DNA of 64,000 bases from positions 88,001 to 152,000 of the forward strand of contig SCRT01000005.1 of assembly GCA_004298465.1 (NCBI GenBank), read 5' to 3'. The DNA is from Nevskiaceae bacterium. GTDB taxonomy: Bacteria; Pseudomonadota; Gammaproteobacteria; Nevskiales; Nevskiaceae. A program made the position numbers and the translations under genes. Each line of letters begins with the position of its first letter. Positions within the stretch are counted from its first letter, which is position 1. The notes under the pieces are model-generated. The model searched no databases. It was not told where the DNA came from and saw only the letters and a program-made list of their open reading frames with translations. Positions 1-7,585 of the stretch are shown piece by piece.

Positions 1-448
1 CATCGTGCGCCCGCACAACGGGACGGACCTCGCGGCGCCGATGGGAACGCCGATCCACGCCACCGCAAATGGCCGGATCGTCTTCCGCGGCCGGCTCGGC
101 GGCTACGGGAATTGCATCAAGATCCGCTCCTTCGACCGTTACGAGACCATCTACGGGCACATGTCCCGATTCCAGGGTGGGCTGCGCGTCGGCAGCAATG
201 TGAAGCAAGGGCAGGTTATCGGCTATGTCGGCATGACGGGGTATGCAACTGGGCCGCATGTGCACTACGAGGTCCGCGTCAACGGCGTGCCACAGAACCC
301 GATGACGATGAAGCTGCCCAATCGCCCAGCCCTGCCGGCAAGCGCGTTGGCACGCTTCAAGCAGCAGACTCAACCGATCATCGCCGCAATGGATGATGCG
401 GATACGCGCCAGTACGCATCCGCCGGCCCGACGATCGGAACACGCTGA
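1..448 (+). CDS. M23 family metallopeptidase, C-terminal part (5' end outside window)
   Basis: This is the C-terminal 149 codons of a murein endopeptidase; the frame runs open through the left edge, so the true start lies outside. The zinc-site residues of an active LytM/M23 domain are visible: H and D in PHNGTDLAAP and the HxH of GPHVHYEV, with the GYGN and YGHM elements between them. The ending after the domain (HYEVRVNGVPQNP) resembles MepM/YebA-type enzymes, which cut peptidoglycan cross-links in the periplasm. About 40 low-complexity residues follow the domain. It converges on the bactofilin operon, and bactofilin genes often neighbour M23 peptidases. The domain call is firm; the MepM-like assignment is inference. 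Confidence 0.85.
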   Translation, partial: IVRPHNGTDLAAPMGTPIHATANGRIVFRGRLGGYGNCIKIRSFDRYETIYGHMSRFQGGLRVGSNVKQGQVIGYVGMTGYATGPHVHYEVRVNGVPQNPMTMKLPNRPALPASALARFKQQTQPIIAAMDDADTRQYASAGPTIGTR

Positions 449-825
449 ACGCAGGGTTTAACCCTTCTCACCCTAACTCGACGTAACATCCGGCCGCCCT
501 ACAGGGTCCGTGGCGAGCAGCAGTACCCGCAATGGCTCGCCGCGCATGGCATGGTCGCCTCCGCCGTTAAATACAGGCTCACCCCAGCGGGTCAAACAAG
601 CAGACTTCGCGTGGCTTGCAACGAACGCATGCGCCAGCTACCCGGCAAGCCGCTAGCCGTGACGGAAACACACACTTCGTCTCGTCAGGCAATCCATGCC
701 GGCCAGCGCGTGCACGCTTCCGCTGCGGCGTAAACCCGGTGCTGTGACTAGGAACTCGGCAGCCTCCGCTACATACACGGCGGCTGTGGAATCCATTTCC
801 TGTCGTGCCCCATCACCCGCCGCAG
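449..825. other. intergenic, no gene recognised
   Basis: These 377 bases separate the M23 gene from the convergent bactofilin gene. A short near-palindrome AGGGTTTAACCCT lies at 453-465, just after the stop codon, and could be part of a terminator, although no T-run follows. An open frame of 60 codons at 551-733 has no recognisable domain and no good ribosome binding site. I see no tRNA or other structured RNA here. Confidence 0.5.
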
Positions 826-1275
826 TCAGCTGACCGTCGCGCCATAATCAGCCGCTGCAGTCGCCGGTTTACCTTCTTCGTGCGTCAGCGCAGCGGGAGC
901 AGCCGGATCAGCCGCGTGCAGCAGCTTTCCATTGATCGTCGCTCCGGCCGCCATCTCGAGCAGTCGGTAGTGAACATTGCCCGCGATCCTGGCCTTCGCG
1001 GTAAGCGTGAGACGCTCCGTGGCATGCACATCGCCGGTTACCGTGCCGCTGAGCGTGACATTCGGCACCCTGACGTTGCCCTCGATGCACCCGCTCTCGC
1101 CCACGGACAGGGAAGCGGGCTTGTCGCCCACACTCGTGACACCGCCCTTGATCCGCCCATCGACGTGCAAGCCGCCGGAGAAGCGCACATCGCCCAGCAC
1201 TTCCGTATGGCGACCCACCAGGGTATCGACGGCTGCATTCGCTACTTTTGCCTGTCCCGCGTTGAACATCCCCAT
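826..1275 (-). CDS. bactofilin family polymer-forming protein
   Basis: This 149-aa protein has the bactofilin core: a valine/glycine-rich beta-helix of short repeats (roughly residues 20-115, for example GDVRFSGGLHVDGRIKG) flanked by short disordered tails. Bactofilins self-assemble into filaments that scaffold peptidoglycan enzymes and cell-shape proteins at the membrane. The start ATG shares one base with the stop of the upstream DUF6776 gene (TAATG), so the two are translationally coupled. The operon order is argC, DUF6776, bactofilin. The family call is firm; the cellular role here is not known. Confidence 0.9.
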   Translation of the reverse strand: MGMFNAGQAKVANAAVDTLVGRHTEVLGDVRFSGGLHVDGRIKGGVTSVGDKPASLSVGESGCIEGNVRVPNVTLSGTVTGDVHATERLTLTAKARIAGNVHYRLLEMAAGATINGKLLHAADPAAPAALTHEEGKPATAAADYGATVS

Positions 1276-2051
1276 TACTCCTCCGCGCTACGTTGTTCCA
1301 CGTTTGTCCAACTATAAACCTGCGTCACTTCAGCTTGGCCACCCTCTGCGGGGGTCAGCGTGACATGCACGCGAACCGGCCGGAATCCTGCCGGCAACGC
1401 AAACTGCCCACTCAGCTCCTGGAAATACTTGAACGAAAACGACAACGGCGCGGTATTCGGGCGCATCAAATTCGTGAGCGAATAATCCTTCGGCACGACG
1501 CCTTGCAGCCCGCTCAGCTTCACTTGCGCGGTTCCCTGCACGGTGCGGCTGTGATGCTCGGACTGGACAAGCAGCAGCTCGAAATCGTATCCCCGACCCG
1601 CCGAACCATGCGGAGAGACCTTGAAGTCGTAAACCCGCAGGCCGTTTGATGCTTGCTCTGGCGTAACGATGCCGCGATAGAAGGCCAGCTGTTCGCGCAG
1701 ATTGGCGTTTTCCTTCTGTAGATTCGTGAGCGACGCCTTGACCATCTTGCACGCGGTCCCGTCGATTTCCTCTGATCGCTTCAGGAAAGCCAGTTCTTCA
1801 GCCAGTTTCTTGCCGTGGCGTTGTTCGGCGTGCAACTGCCGGGCAAGATCCCGCGTGGTCGCGGCCAGCCCATCCTGTACCGTGCTCGCATCAGACTGAC
1901 CTCGTGCCGCGCCATCCTGGTACGTGGTATAGGCCCACCAGCCCCCGACAGTCAGTACCGCGACAGCTCCAACGATGGCCACCGAGATGGCGAGGCGCAA
2001 CCTCCAGCTTGCTGGCCCATTTTCGTGAACGATACGGAACTTGCGGGCCAC
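1275..2051 (-). CDS. DUF6776-like single-pass membrane protein with coiled coil
   Basis: This 258-aa protein has a short cytoplasmic N-terminus, one transmembrane segment at about residues 20-42 and a coiled-coil stretch at about residues 65-125 (many K/E/L/Q residues), followed by a predicted beta-rich periplasmic domain. The start is a GTG, 26 bases after the argC stop. The family is commonly found between argC and bactofilin genes in gammaproteobacteria, which suggests a partner or membrane anchor for the bactofilin. No catalytic motif is seen. Family recognition is by architecture and context, so the function is open. Confidence 0.7.
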   Translation of the reverse strand: MARKFRIVHENGPASWRLRLAISVAIVGAVAVLTVGGWWAYTTYQDGAARGQSDASTVQDGLAATTRDLARQLHAEQRHGKKLAEELAFLKRSEEIDGTACKMVKASLTNLQKENANLREQLAFYRGIVTPEQASNGLRVYDFKVSPHGSAGRGYDFELLLVQSEHHSRTVQGTAQVKLSGLQGVVPKDYSLTNLMRPNTAPLSFSFKYFQELSGQFALPAGFRPVRVHVTLTPAEGGQAEVTQVYSWTNVEQRSAEE

Positions 2052-2077
2052 GTTCTAACGCAAGTGTCCGCGCATGG

Positions 2078-3103
2078 CTACGGCCACAGCGCAGGCGCAT
2101 CGAGCGCCGTGCATTCATCGAACCCGAACATCAGGTTGAAGCACTGAACAGCCTGCCCCGAAGCACCCTTGACGAGATTGTCGATCGTGGCCAGCACCAC
2201 GGCGGTATCGCCGCCTGCCGGACGGTGAACGGCGACCCGACACAAATTCGCGCCGCGGACGTCACGAGTATCCGGGCAGCCTCCGGCCGGCAACACATCC
2301 ACGAAACGTTCGCCCGCATAACGTGTCTCGAACAAAGACTGCAGATTGACCTGCGGATCGGTCAACCGGACATAGACAGTGGCGTGAATACCGCGAATCA
2401 AGGGGGCAAGGTGGGGAACAAACAGGACGCGCACGGCAGAACCGGCCGCTTCGCCAAGCTCCTGATCCATCTCCGCCGAATGCCGATGCCCGGCCACGGC
2501 GTAGGCATGGAAGCTGTCTGCGGTCTCGCAGTACAGCAGGTTCTCGCGCAAAGTCCGCCCGGCACCGCTGACGCCGGAGGTGCAATCCGCGATGATGTGG
2601 GAAGCGTCGATCACGCCAGCCTCCACCAGTGGCAGCAGCGCAATCTGGACGGCGGTCGGATAACAACCTGGATTCCCCACTACGCGCGCGGTGCGGATTG
2701 CCTCGCGATGGCGCTCAGGCCAGCCATAGACGGCTTCCGCCAACAGGTCAGGGCAAGTATGATCGTGCTGATACCAGCGCTTGTAGATCGCTGGATCGTG
2801 GAGTCGAAAGTCGGCCGATAGATCGATGACACGGGTGCCCGACGCGACCAACGCCGGCGCCTGCGCCATAGCCGCACCGTGCGGCGTGGCGAAGAACACC
2901 ACCTGACAGGCCGACAACGCATCGGGCGCCACATACCGCAGGTCGTACACCCCGCGTAGGTGTGGAAACAGTTCGTCGACCCGGGCACCCACGTGCTGGC
3001 GTGAAGTCAGGGTCGTGACTTCCGCGCCGGGATGACACGCCAGAAGACGCAGCAATTCAAGGCCGGCGTAACCGGTGGCACCCACAACGCCTACTTTGAC
3101 CAT
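2078..3103 (-). CDS. argC: N-acetyl-gamma-glutamyl-phosphate reductase
   Basis: ArgC reduces N-acetyl-glutamyl-phosphate to the semialdehyde with NADPH, the third step of arginine synthesis in the cytoplasm. The 341-aa protein starts with the nucleotide-binding loop GATGYAG (residues 8-14) and carries the catalytic cysteine C147 in GNPGCYPT. The later sections SGAGR and [12 protein letters not shown] are typical of the family, and the length is normal for the type 1 enzyme. It is the first gene of a three-gene unit with the DUF6776 and bactofilin genes. No other arginine gene is in the window. Confidence 0.97.
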   Translation of the reverse strand: MVKVGVVGATGYAGLELLRLLACHPGAEVTTLTSRQHVGARVDELFPHLRGVYDLRYVAPDALSACQVVFFATPHGAAMAQAPALVASGTRVIDLSADFRLHDPAIYKRWYQHDHTCPDLLAEAVYGWPERHREAIRTARVVGNPGCYPTAVQIALLPLVEAGVIDASHIIADCTSGVSGAGRTLRENLLYCETADSFHAYAVAGHRHSAEMDQELGEAAGSAVRVLFVPHLAPLIRGIHATVYVRLTDPQVNLQSLFETRYAGERFVDVLPAGGCPDTRDVRGANLCRVAVHRPAGGDTAVVLATIDNLVKGASGQAVQCFNLMFGFDECTALDAPALWP

Positions 3104-3154
3104 CTCAACCTGAAGACCCGAGGACTATCCGGTGATCATAACGGATAACCGACC

Positions 3155-3637
3155 TTAATCGTCACCACCTTCGCCCATCTGCGACTGCAGATAATTCTCG
3201 GTACCCACCTTCGCCAGCAACTCGAGCTGGGTTTCCAGCCAGTCGATGTGTTCTTCCTCGTCGTGCTGGATGTCCACCAGCAGCGCGCGCGTCACGTAAT
3301 CGCGGGCGTTTTCACAGATGGCAATCGCATCGGTATATTCCGGGTGTGCTTCGCGCTCGCGGCGCAGGTCACACTGAAGCATTTCCGGAACGTCCTCGCC
3401 GATGTAGAGCTTGCCGAGATCCTGCAGGTTCGGCAGCCCTTCGAGCAGCAGAATGCGTTGCACGAGCCGGTCTGCGTGCTTCATCTCGTCGATGGACTCG
3501 GCATAGGCATGCGCGGCAAGGCGGGTAAAGCCTTGGTTCGCCAGCATGCGCGAATGCAGGAAATACTGATTGATGGACGTCAGTTCGTTGCGCAGCGCCT
3601 GATTCAGGCACTCGAGCACTTTTACATCACCTTTCAT
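3155..3637 (-). CDS. bfr: bacterioferritin
   Basis: This 160-aa haem-containing ferritin stores ferric iron in a 24-subunit shell. The start chosen is the ATG at 3637 ([13 protein letters not shown]), which aligns with known bacterioferritins and has GGAG just upstream; a longer upstream frame is ignored. Ferroxidase ligands are visible: E18 in [11 protein letters not shown]51 and H54 in IDEMKHADR, and E and H in [10 protein letters not shown]. The methionine of IDEM (M52) is the inter-subunit haem ligand. The bacterioferritin-associated ferredoxin gene lies immediately upstream on the same strand, so storage and release are encoded together. Confidence 0.97.
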   Translation of the reverse strand: MKGDVKVLECLNQALRNELTSINQYFLHSRMLANQGFTRLAAHAYAESIDEMKHADRLVQRILLLEGLPNLQDLGKLYIGEDVPEMLQCDLRREREAHPEYTDAIAICENARDYVTRALLVDIQHDEEEHIDWLETQLELLAKVGTENYLQSQMGEGGDD

Positions 3638-3785
3638 CGGGTTTCTCCGTGGCGTTTCGTTCACTCTGCCACAACCACGACCGATCCCGATTAATCGCAA
3701 TCAGAACCACTTGCACTTCAAAGGTGTCATGTGGATGGGCCACACACTGCCGTAAGGTACGCCGCTTGCCGTCGGGGAACGACCG

Positions 3786-4010
3786 TCAGGCAGTCGCCGC
3801 GGCCACGGGGGCGGAAACTGAGGCACTGCAGCTGGCGGCCTGCAACCGCTGCTGCTCGTCGTCGATGATCTCCCGTGCACACGGTACGCAGCGCCCGCAG
3901 GCGCTGCCCAGGCCGGTGCACTGGTTCACGCTCCGCACCGTACAAGCCCCGGCGCGCACGGTCTCGCGCAATTTGCGTTCATTGATGGCCCGACAGACGC
4001 ACACGTACAT
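3786..4010 (-). CDS. bfd: bacterioferritin-associated ferredoxin
   Basis: This 74-aa [2Fe-2S] protein reduces bacterioferritin so that stored iron is released. The four cluster cysteines fit the BFD pattern: C4 and C6 in MYVCVC, and the CGRC pair in the helix-turn-helix-like second half. A low-complexity alanine/serine tail of about 18 residues follows the usual domain. The start is the ATG of MYVCVC, four codons inside a longer frame. Bfd genes are normally induced by iron starvation, and a possible promoter overlapping a weak Fur-like sequence lies upstream at about 4044-4080. Confidence 0.93.
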   Translation of the reverse strand: MYVCVCRAINERKLRETVRAGACTVRSVNQCTGLGSACGRCVPCAREIIDDEQQRLQAASCSASVSAPVAAATA

Positions 4011-4043
4011 GACAGCCCGCACCCAAGTCGATTCGATATGCGA

Positions 4044-4072
4044 ATTTCAACGCAAACAAGAATCGTTGTCAA
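4044..4072 (-). promoter_or_regulatory. candidate sigma-70 promoter of bfd
   Basis: Read on the minus strand there is TTGACA (4072-4067), a 17-base spacer and TGAAAT (4049-4044), which places transcription about 35 bases before the bfd ATG. The sequence overlapping the -35 box, ATTGACAACGATTCTTG, loosely resembles a Fur box, but the match is weak. The spacing and -35 box are good and the -10 box is mediocre. Confidence 0.45.
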
Positions 4073-4094
4073 TAGCGAATGTGTAGGACTTCCA

Positions 4095-4589
4095 TCACAG
4101 GCCGCCGCTGGCGTCCATTCCATCCAGCAACGGCGCGAGCTGCCGGAGCGCACGCCGATAGACCTCGCGCTTGAAGGCAACGATCTCGTCAACCGGGTAC
4201 CAGTAGTCGACCCAGCGCCAAGCATCGAACTCGGGACGCGGGTGGTGCGTGAAGCACACGCGGGATTCTTCGCCGACCAGCCGCAGGATGAACCATTTCT
4301 GCTTCTGGCCGATGCACAGCGGACGCTGGCGGCGGCGAACCAACTCGTGCGGCAGCCGGTAGCGCAACCAGCCCTGCGTCACGCCGAGGTATTCGACATC
4401 GGCCGGCGCCAGGCCAAGTTCCTCGTCCAGCTCGCGGTACATCGCATCAAGCGCCGTCTCGCCGCGCTGGATACCGCCTTGCGGAAACTGCCATGCATCC
4501 TGGCCGATGCGCTTGGCCCACAGCACACGCGAAGCGGGGCCGAGCACGATCATGCCGACATTCGGCCGAAAGCCATCACGGTCGATCAT
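4095..4589 (-). CDS. rppH: RNA pyrophosphohydrolase (Nudix)
   Basis: RppH removes pyrophosphate from 5'-triphosphate RNA and so triggers mRNA decay. The start is set at [12 protein letters not shown] (ATG at 4589), the usual N-terminus of the family; the open frame upstream of it is not conserved. The Nudix box [20 protein letters not shown], with E residues that bind magnesium, is intact at about residues 37-60, and the WFILRL stretch is typical. The 164-aa length is normal. It is transcribed divergently from the HAD phosphatase gene, with 70 bases between them. Confidence 0.95.
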   Translation of the reverse strand: MIDRDGFRPNVGMIVLGPASRVLWAKRIGQDAWQFPQGGIQRGETALDAMYRELDEELGLAPADVEYLGVTQGWLRYRLPHELVRRRQRPLCIGQKQKWFILRLVGEESRVCFTHHPRPEFDAWRWVDYWYPVDEIVAFKREVYRRALRQLAPLLDGMDASGGL

Positions 4590-4659
4590 GGTCGTGGATT
4601 CAGGTACATAGTGATGGAATTCTTCCACACCTGTCGCAAGTCGGGCAAACTGCGCCGCC

Positions 4660-5349
4660 ATGACGACACCCTCGATTGCCCCCGCAGGCGCGGCCACGCT
4701 GGCCCTGTTTGACCTCGACCACACACTTCTGGCAGGCGACAGCGACTACCTATGGGGAGAATTTCTCGCCGACAGCGGCCTGGTCGACCGCACCCGCCAT
4801 GCCGCGGCGAACGAGCGCTTCTACGCCGACTACGTGGCCGGCACGCTGGATATCCAGGCTTACGGGCGCTTCGTGCTGGAACCGCTCACACCGCTTGACC
4901 CGGCACGGCTCGACGCGCTGCGCCGCGAATTCATTGCCACACGCATCCGGCCGATCGTCGCGCCTGGAGCGCCGGCGCTGCTGACGAAGCACCGGGATGC
5001 CGGCCATACGCTCGTCATCACGACGTCCACGAACCGTTTCATCACGGAACCGATCGTGGCGTTGCTTGGCGTCGGAACGCTGATCGCCACGGAACCCGAA
5101 ATCGTCGACGGCCGGCTGACCGGCCGGCTGGCGGGCATCCCCAACTTCCAGGCCGGCAAGATCACGCGGCTGGAGCACTGGCTGGCGGTGCAGCCACAGC
5201 GCTTCTCAACGATTTGCGCCTATTCCGACTCGCATAACGATTTGCCGTTGCTGGAACGGGCCGACTTGCCAACGGCGGTCGACCCCGACGACCGCCTGCG
5301 CGCCATTGCCACGCAGCGCCACTGGCCGATCATCAGCCTGCGGGACTGA
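4660..5349 (+). CDS. HAD-IB family phosphatase (SerB-like)
   Basis: This 229-aa cytoplasmic hydrolase has all four HAD motifs: DLDHTL with the nucleophile and acid aspartates at about residues 18-20, TTST as motif II, the lysine of AGKITRL as motif III, and [11 protein letters not shown] as motif IV. The cap is inserted between motifs I and II, as in phosphoserine phosphatases and the YfhB or CicA-like group. The substrate cannot be told from sequence; phosphoserine, histidinol phosphate or phosphatidylglycerol phosphate are the usual options. It diverges from rppH. Confidence 0.88.
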   Translation: MTTPSIAPAGAATLALFDLDHTLLAGDSDYLWGEFLADSGLVDRTRHAAANERFYADYVAGTLDIQAYGRFVLEPLTPLDPARLDALRREFIATRIRPIVAPGAPALLTKHRDAGHTLVITTSTNRFITEPIVALLGVGTLIATEPEIVDGRLTGRLAGIPNFQAGKITRLEHWLAVQPQRFSTICAYSDSHNDLPLLERADLPTAVDPDDRLRAIATQRHWPIISLRD

Positions 5350-5368
5350 AAGCCGGCGCTTCTTCAAG

Positions 5369-6004
5369 TTATGGCTGCAGGCGCTCCACCCGCCAGCCGC
5401 TGGCAGCACGCACATACACCAGCCGGTCGTGCGCACGGTTGTCGCGCCCCTGCCAGAACTCCACCCGCGCCGGCACGATGCGATAGCCGCCCCAGTGCTC
5501 CGGGCAGGGAATTTCACCTTCCGCATAACGCGCGGCGTTCTCCGCCATGCGCGCCTCGAAGCTTGCGCGGCTCGCCATCGGCTGGCTCTGGCGCGAAGTA
5601 AGCGATGCGAGCTGGGAGCCACGTGGCCGGGAATGGAAATAAACCGCCGATATCGCCGGCGCCAGCCGTTCCACCGCGCCCTCCACACGCACGCTGCGCT
5701 CCAGCCGGTCCCACCAGAATGTCGCGGCTGCGCGCGGATTTGCTGCCAGCGCGCAGCCCTTGCGCGACAAGTAATTCGTGTAGAACACCACGCCGCCATC
5801 CAGCGCGCGCATCAGCACCACGCGAGCGGAAGGCTGGCCGTCGGCGTCCACCGTGGCTACCGTCATGGCCGTGGGTTCGATCATGCCGGCGACACGCGCC
5901 GCGTCGACCCAGGCCTGCAATTGCGCCATGGGTTCCGCGGCCAGTTCCGCCGCCTCGAGCGGCGCATTGTGCGTGTACTGCCGATGCAGCTCAGACGTAT
6001 TCAT
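5369..6004 (-). CDS. pdxH: pyridoxamine 5'-phosphate oxidase
   Basis: PdxH oxidises pyridoxine or pyridoxamine 5'-phosphate to pyridoxal 5'-phosphate using FMN and oxygen. The real start is the ATG at 6004 (MNTSELHRQY); the frame runs open far upstream, but that part is the shadow of the neighbouring reductase gene. Family signatures include RVVLMRALDGGVVFYTNY, the FWWDRLERSVRVEG stretch and the C-terminal ending RVERLQP. The 211-aa length is typical. It is divergent from the acuI-like gene with 63 bases between the starts. Confidence 0.96.
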   Translation of the reverse strand: MNTSELHRQYTHNAPLEAAELAAEPMAQLQAWVDAARVAGMIEPTAMTVATVDADGQPSARVVLMRALDGGVVFYTNYLSRKGCALAANPRAAATFWWDRLERSVRVEGAVERLAPAISAVYFHSRPRGSQLASLTSRQSQPMASRASFEARMAENAARYAEGEIPCPEHWGGYRIVPARVEFWQGRDNRAHDRLVYVRAASGWRVERLQP

Positions 6005-6067
6005 GGCGCGAAAGTCTGACACAATCGGGGGCATCCAGATTTCCGCTTCACATTCAGGAGTTCTTCC

Positions 6068-7069
6068 ATGGCAGACGATTTCCGCGCGTTGCGCGTCCAC
6101 AAGCTCGACAAAGGCACCGAAGCCCGTTTTGAAACGCTGACGCTGGCCGATCTCGATCCTGGCGAAGTCGTCGTTCGCGTCGCCTATTCGTGCATCAACT
6201 ACAAGGATGCGCTGGCCGTCACCGGCAAGGGCCGGATTCTGCGCGCGTTTCCGAAAGTCGCTGGCATCGACCTGTCCGGCACCGTGGAATTCAGCACTGT
6301 GCCGGCCTACGGCAAGGGGGACAAGGTACTGGTCACCGGCTGCAACCTCGGTGAAGCGCTCGACGGCGGGTTCACCGAAATCGCCCGCGTTCCCGCTTCT
6401 GCCGTGGTGCCGCTGCCCGCCGGCATGAGCCTGCGCGAAGCCATGGCGCTCGGCACCGCCGGCTTCACAGCCGCGCTCGGCGTGCGCCGCATGCTGGAAA
6501 ACCACCAGACGCCGGACAAGGGCACGATCGTCGTCACCGGGCCAACCGGCGGCGTCGGCAGCGTCGCCATCAGCATCCTCAAGCACCTCGGCTTCAAGGT
6601 TGCCGCGCTCACCGGCAAGGCGGATAGGCAGGCGGACTACCTGAAAGCGCTCGGCGCGGACGAGGTCATCGACCGCAAGGCGCTGGAAATGGGCGCCCGT
6701 CCGCTGGAACGCACGCAGTGGGGCGGTGCCGTCGACAACCTCGGCGGCAACACGCTGGCGTGGCTGACGCGCACGGTGGAACAGTGGGGCACGATCGCCA
6801 GCATCGGGCTGGCGCAGGACTTCAAGCTCGACACCACCGTCATGCCCTTTATCCTGCGCGGCGTGAGCCTGCTCGGCATCAACTCCGTGGACGTGCCACG
6901 CGAATGGCGCGAAGCCGTGTGGGACCGCCTCGGCGGCCCGTGGAAACCCGCCCGGCTGGACCTCATCGCGCCGCGCACCATCACATTGGACGAACTGCCT
7001 GCGGCTTGCGAAGCGCTCGTCGCCGGCGGCCAGCACGGCCGCACCGTGGTACGCATCTGCGGCGATTGA
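6068..7069 (+). CDS. acuI: acrylyl-CoA reductase / YhdH-type quinone oxidoreductase (MDR family)
   Basis: This 333-aa zinc-independent medium-chain dehydrogenase fits the AcuI/YhdH family, which reduces acrylyl-CoA to propionyl-CoA with NADPH. Evidence is the N-terminal GroES-like fold (YSCINYKDALAVTGKG), the nucleotide loop TGPTGGVGSVA at about residues 157-167 and the family section ILRGVSLLGINSV. AGGAG sits just before the ATG. No DMSP or propionate genes are nearby, so the physiological substrate is inferred from family only; detoxification of reactive acrylyl-CoA is the likely role. Confidence 0.85.
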   Translation: MADDFRALRVHKLDKGTEARFETLTLADLDPGEVVVRVAYSCINYKDALAVTGKGRILRAFPKVAGIDLSGTVEFSTVPAYGKGDKVLVTGCNLGEALDGGFTEIARVPASAVVPLPAGMSLREAMALGTAGFTAALGVRRMLENHQTPDKGTIVVTGPTGGVGSVAISILKHLGFKVAALTGKADRQADYLKALGADEVIDRKALEMGARPLERTQWGGAVDNLGGNTLAWLTRTVEQWGTIASIGLAQDFKLDTTVMPFILRGVSLLGINSVDVPREWREAVWDRLGGPWKPARLDLIAPRTITLDELPAACEALVAGGQHGRTVVRICGD

Positions 7070-7099
7070 AGGCACTAGGGACCGGCATCCGGAGCCAGC

Positions 7100-7131
7100 T
7101 TGACTCTAGAGCAAGGTTCAGGCTCTAGACT
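7100..7131 (+). promoter_or_regulatory. MerR-type promoter/operator of the metal-resistance operon
   Basis: A -35 box TTGACT (7100-7105) and a -10 box TAGACT (7126-7131) are separated by 20 bases, the over-long spacer typical of promoters activated by MerR-family regulators. The spacer carries a perfect dyad: TCTAGAGC (7105-7112) and GCTCTAGA (7122-7129), 9 bases apart. This is where the regulator encoded immediately downstream should bind and untwist the promoter when metal is present. Confidence 0.85.
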
Positions 7132-7165
7132 TGCAACGTCTGCAGCAAATCTGTCGAGCCTGCCC

Positions 7166-7585
7166 ATGCCGGTGTCCTCCAGCCTGAAGATCGGTGAAGT
7201 CGCCACACGCAGCGGCACTTCCATCGATACCATCCGCTATTACGAGCGGCGCTGCCTGCTGCCCGCGCCGGCGCGCCGACCTTCCGGTTATCGTTGTTAC
7301 GGCCCCGATGCGCCGCGCCGCCTGCACTTCATCCTGCGCGCCAAGGCGCTCGGCTTCACGCTTGAGGAAATCGGCGAACTGCTCGGCATCAGTGCCCAGC
7401 ACGACGTGGCCGCGATCCGCGCCGCCGCAGCCCGCAAGCTCGCCGGGGTGGACGCGCGCCTCGCGGAACTGCAGCGCATCCGCGACGCCCTGTCCACGCT
7501 CGTCGACCACTGCCCCGGCCACGGCCCGGTGGCGGACTGCCCGATCCTCGCCGCCCTCAACGCCCCAGAGCTGGACCATGACTGA
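7166..7585 (+). CDS. MerR family heavy-metal-responsive regulator
   Basis: This 139-aa regulator has a winged helix-turn-helix N-terminus (KIGEVATRSGTSIDTIRYYE), a long dimerisation helix and a C-terminal metal loop with two cysteines, CPGHGPVADCPI. The cysteine pair resembles the ligands of CueR and relatives, but the spacing is one residue longer than in E. coli CueR. The start is set at the ATG at 7166; the TTG at 7100 is excluded because it is the -35 box of the promoter. Its stop overlaps the start of the ATPase gene by 8 bases, so both form one autoregulated unit. Copper is the likely inducer, inferred from the ATPase type. Confidence 0.9.
   Translation: MPVSSSLKIGEVATRSGTSIDTIRYYERRCLLPAPARRPSGYRCYGPDAPRRLHFILRAKALGFTLEEIGELLGISAQHDVAAIRAAAARKLAGVDARLAELQRIRDALSTLVDHCPGHGPVADCPILAALNAPELDHD

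Noticed and set aside
551-733. 60-codon frame between the M23 and bactofilin genes
   Set aside because: No ribosome binding site, no conserved feature and low-complexity content; most likely chance.
6005-7075. Long minus-strand extension of pdxH to 568 codons
   Set aside because: The part beyond ATG 6004 is the antisense of the acuI-like gene and shows no PdxH similarity.
7100-7165. TTG start for the MerR regulator
   Set aside because: This TTG is the -35 hexamer of its own promoter, so it cannot be in the transcript.
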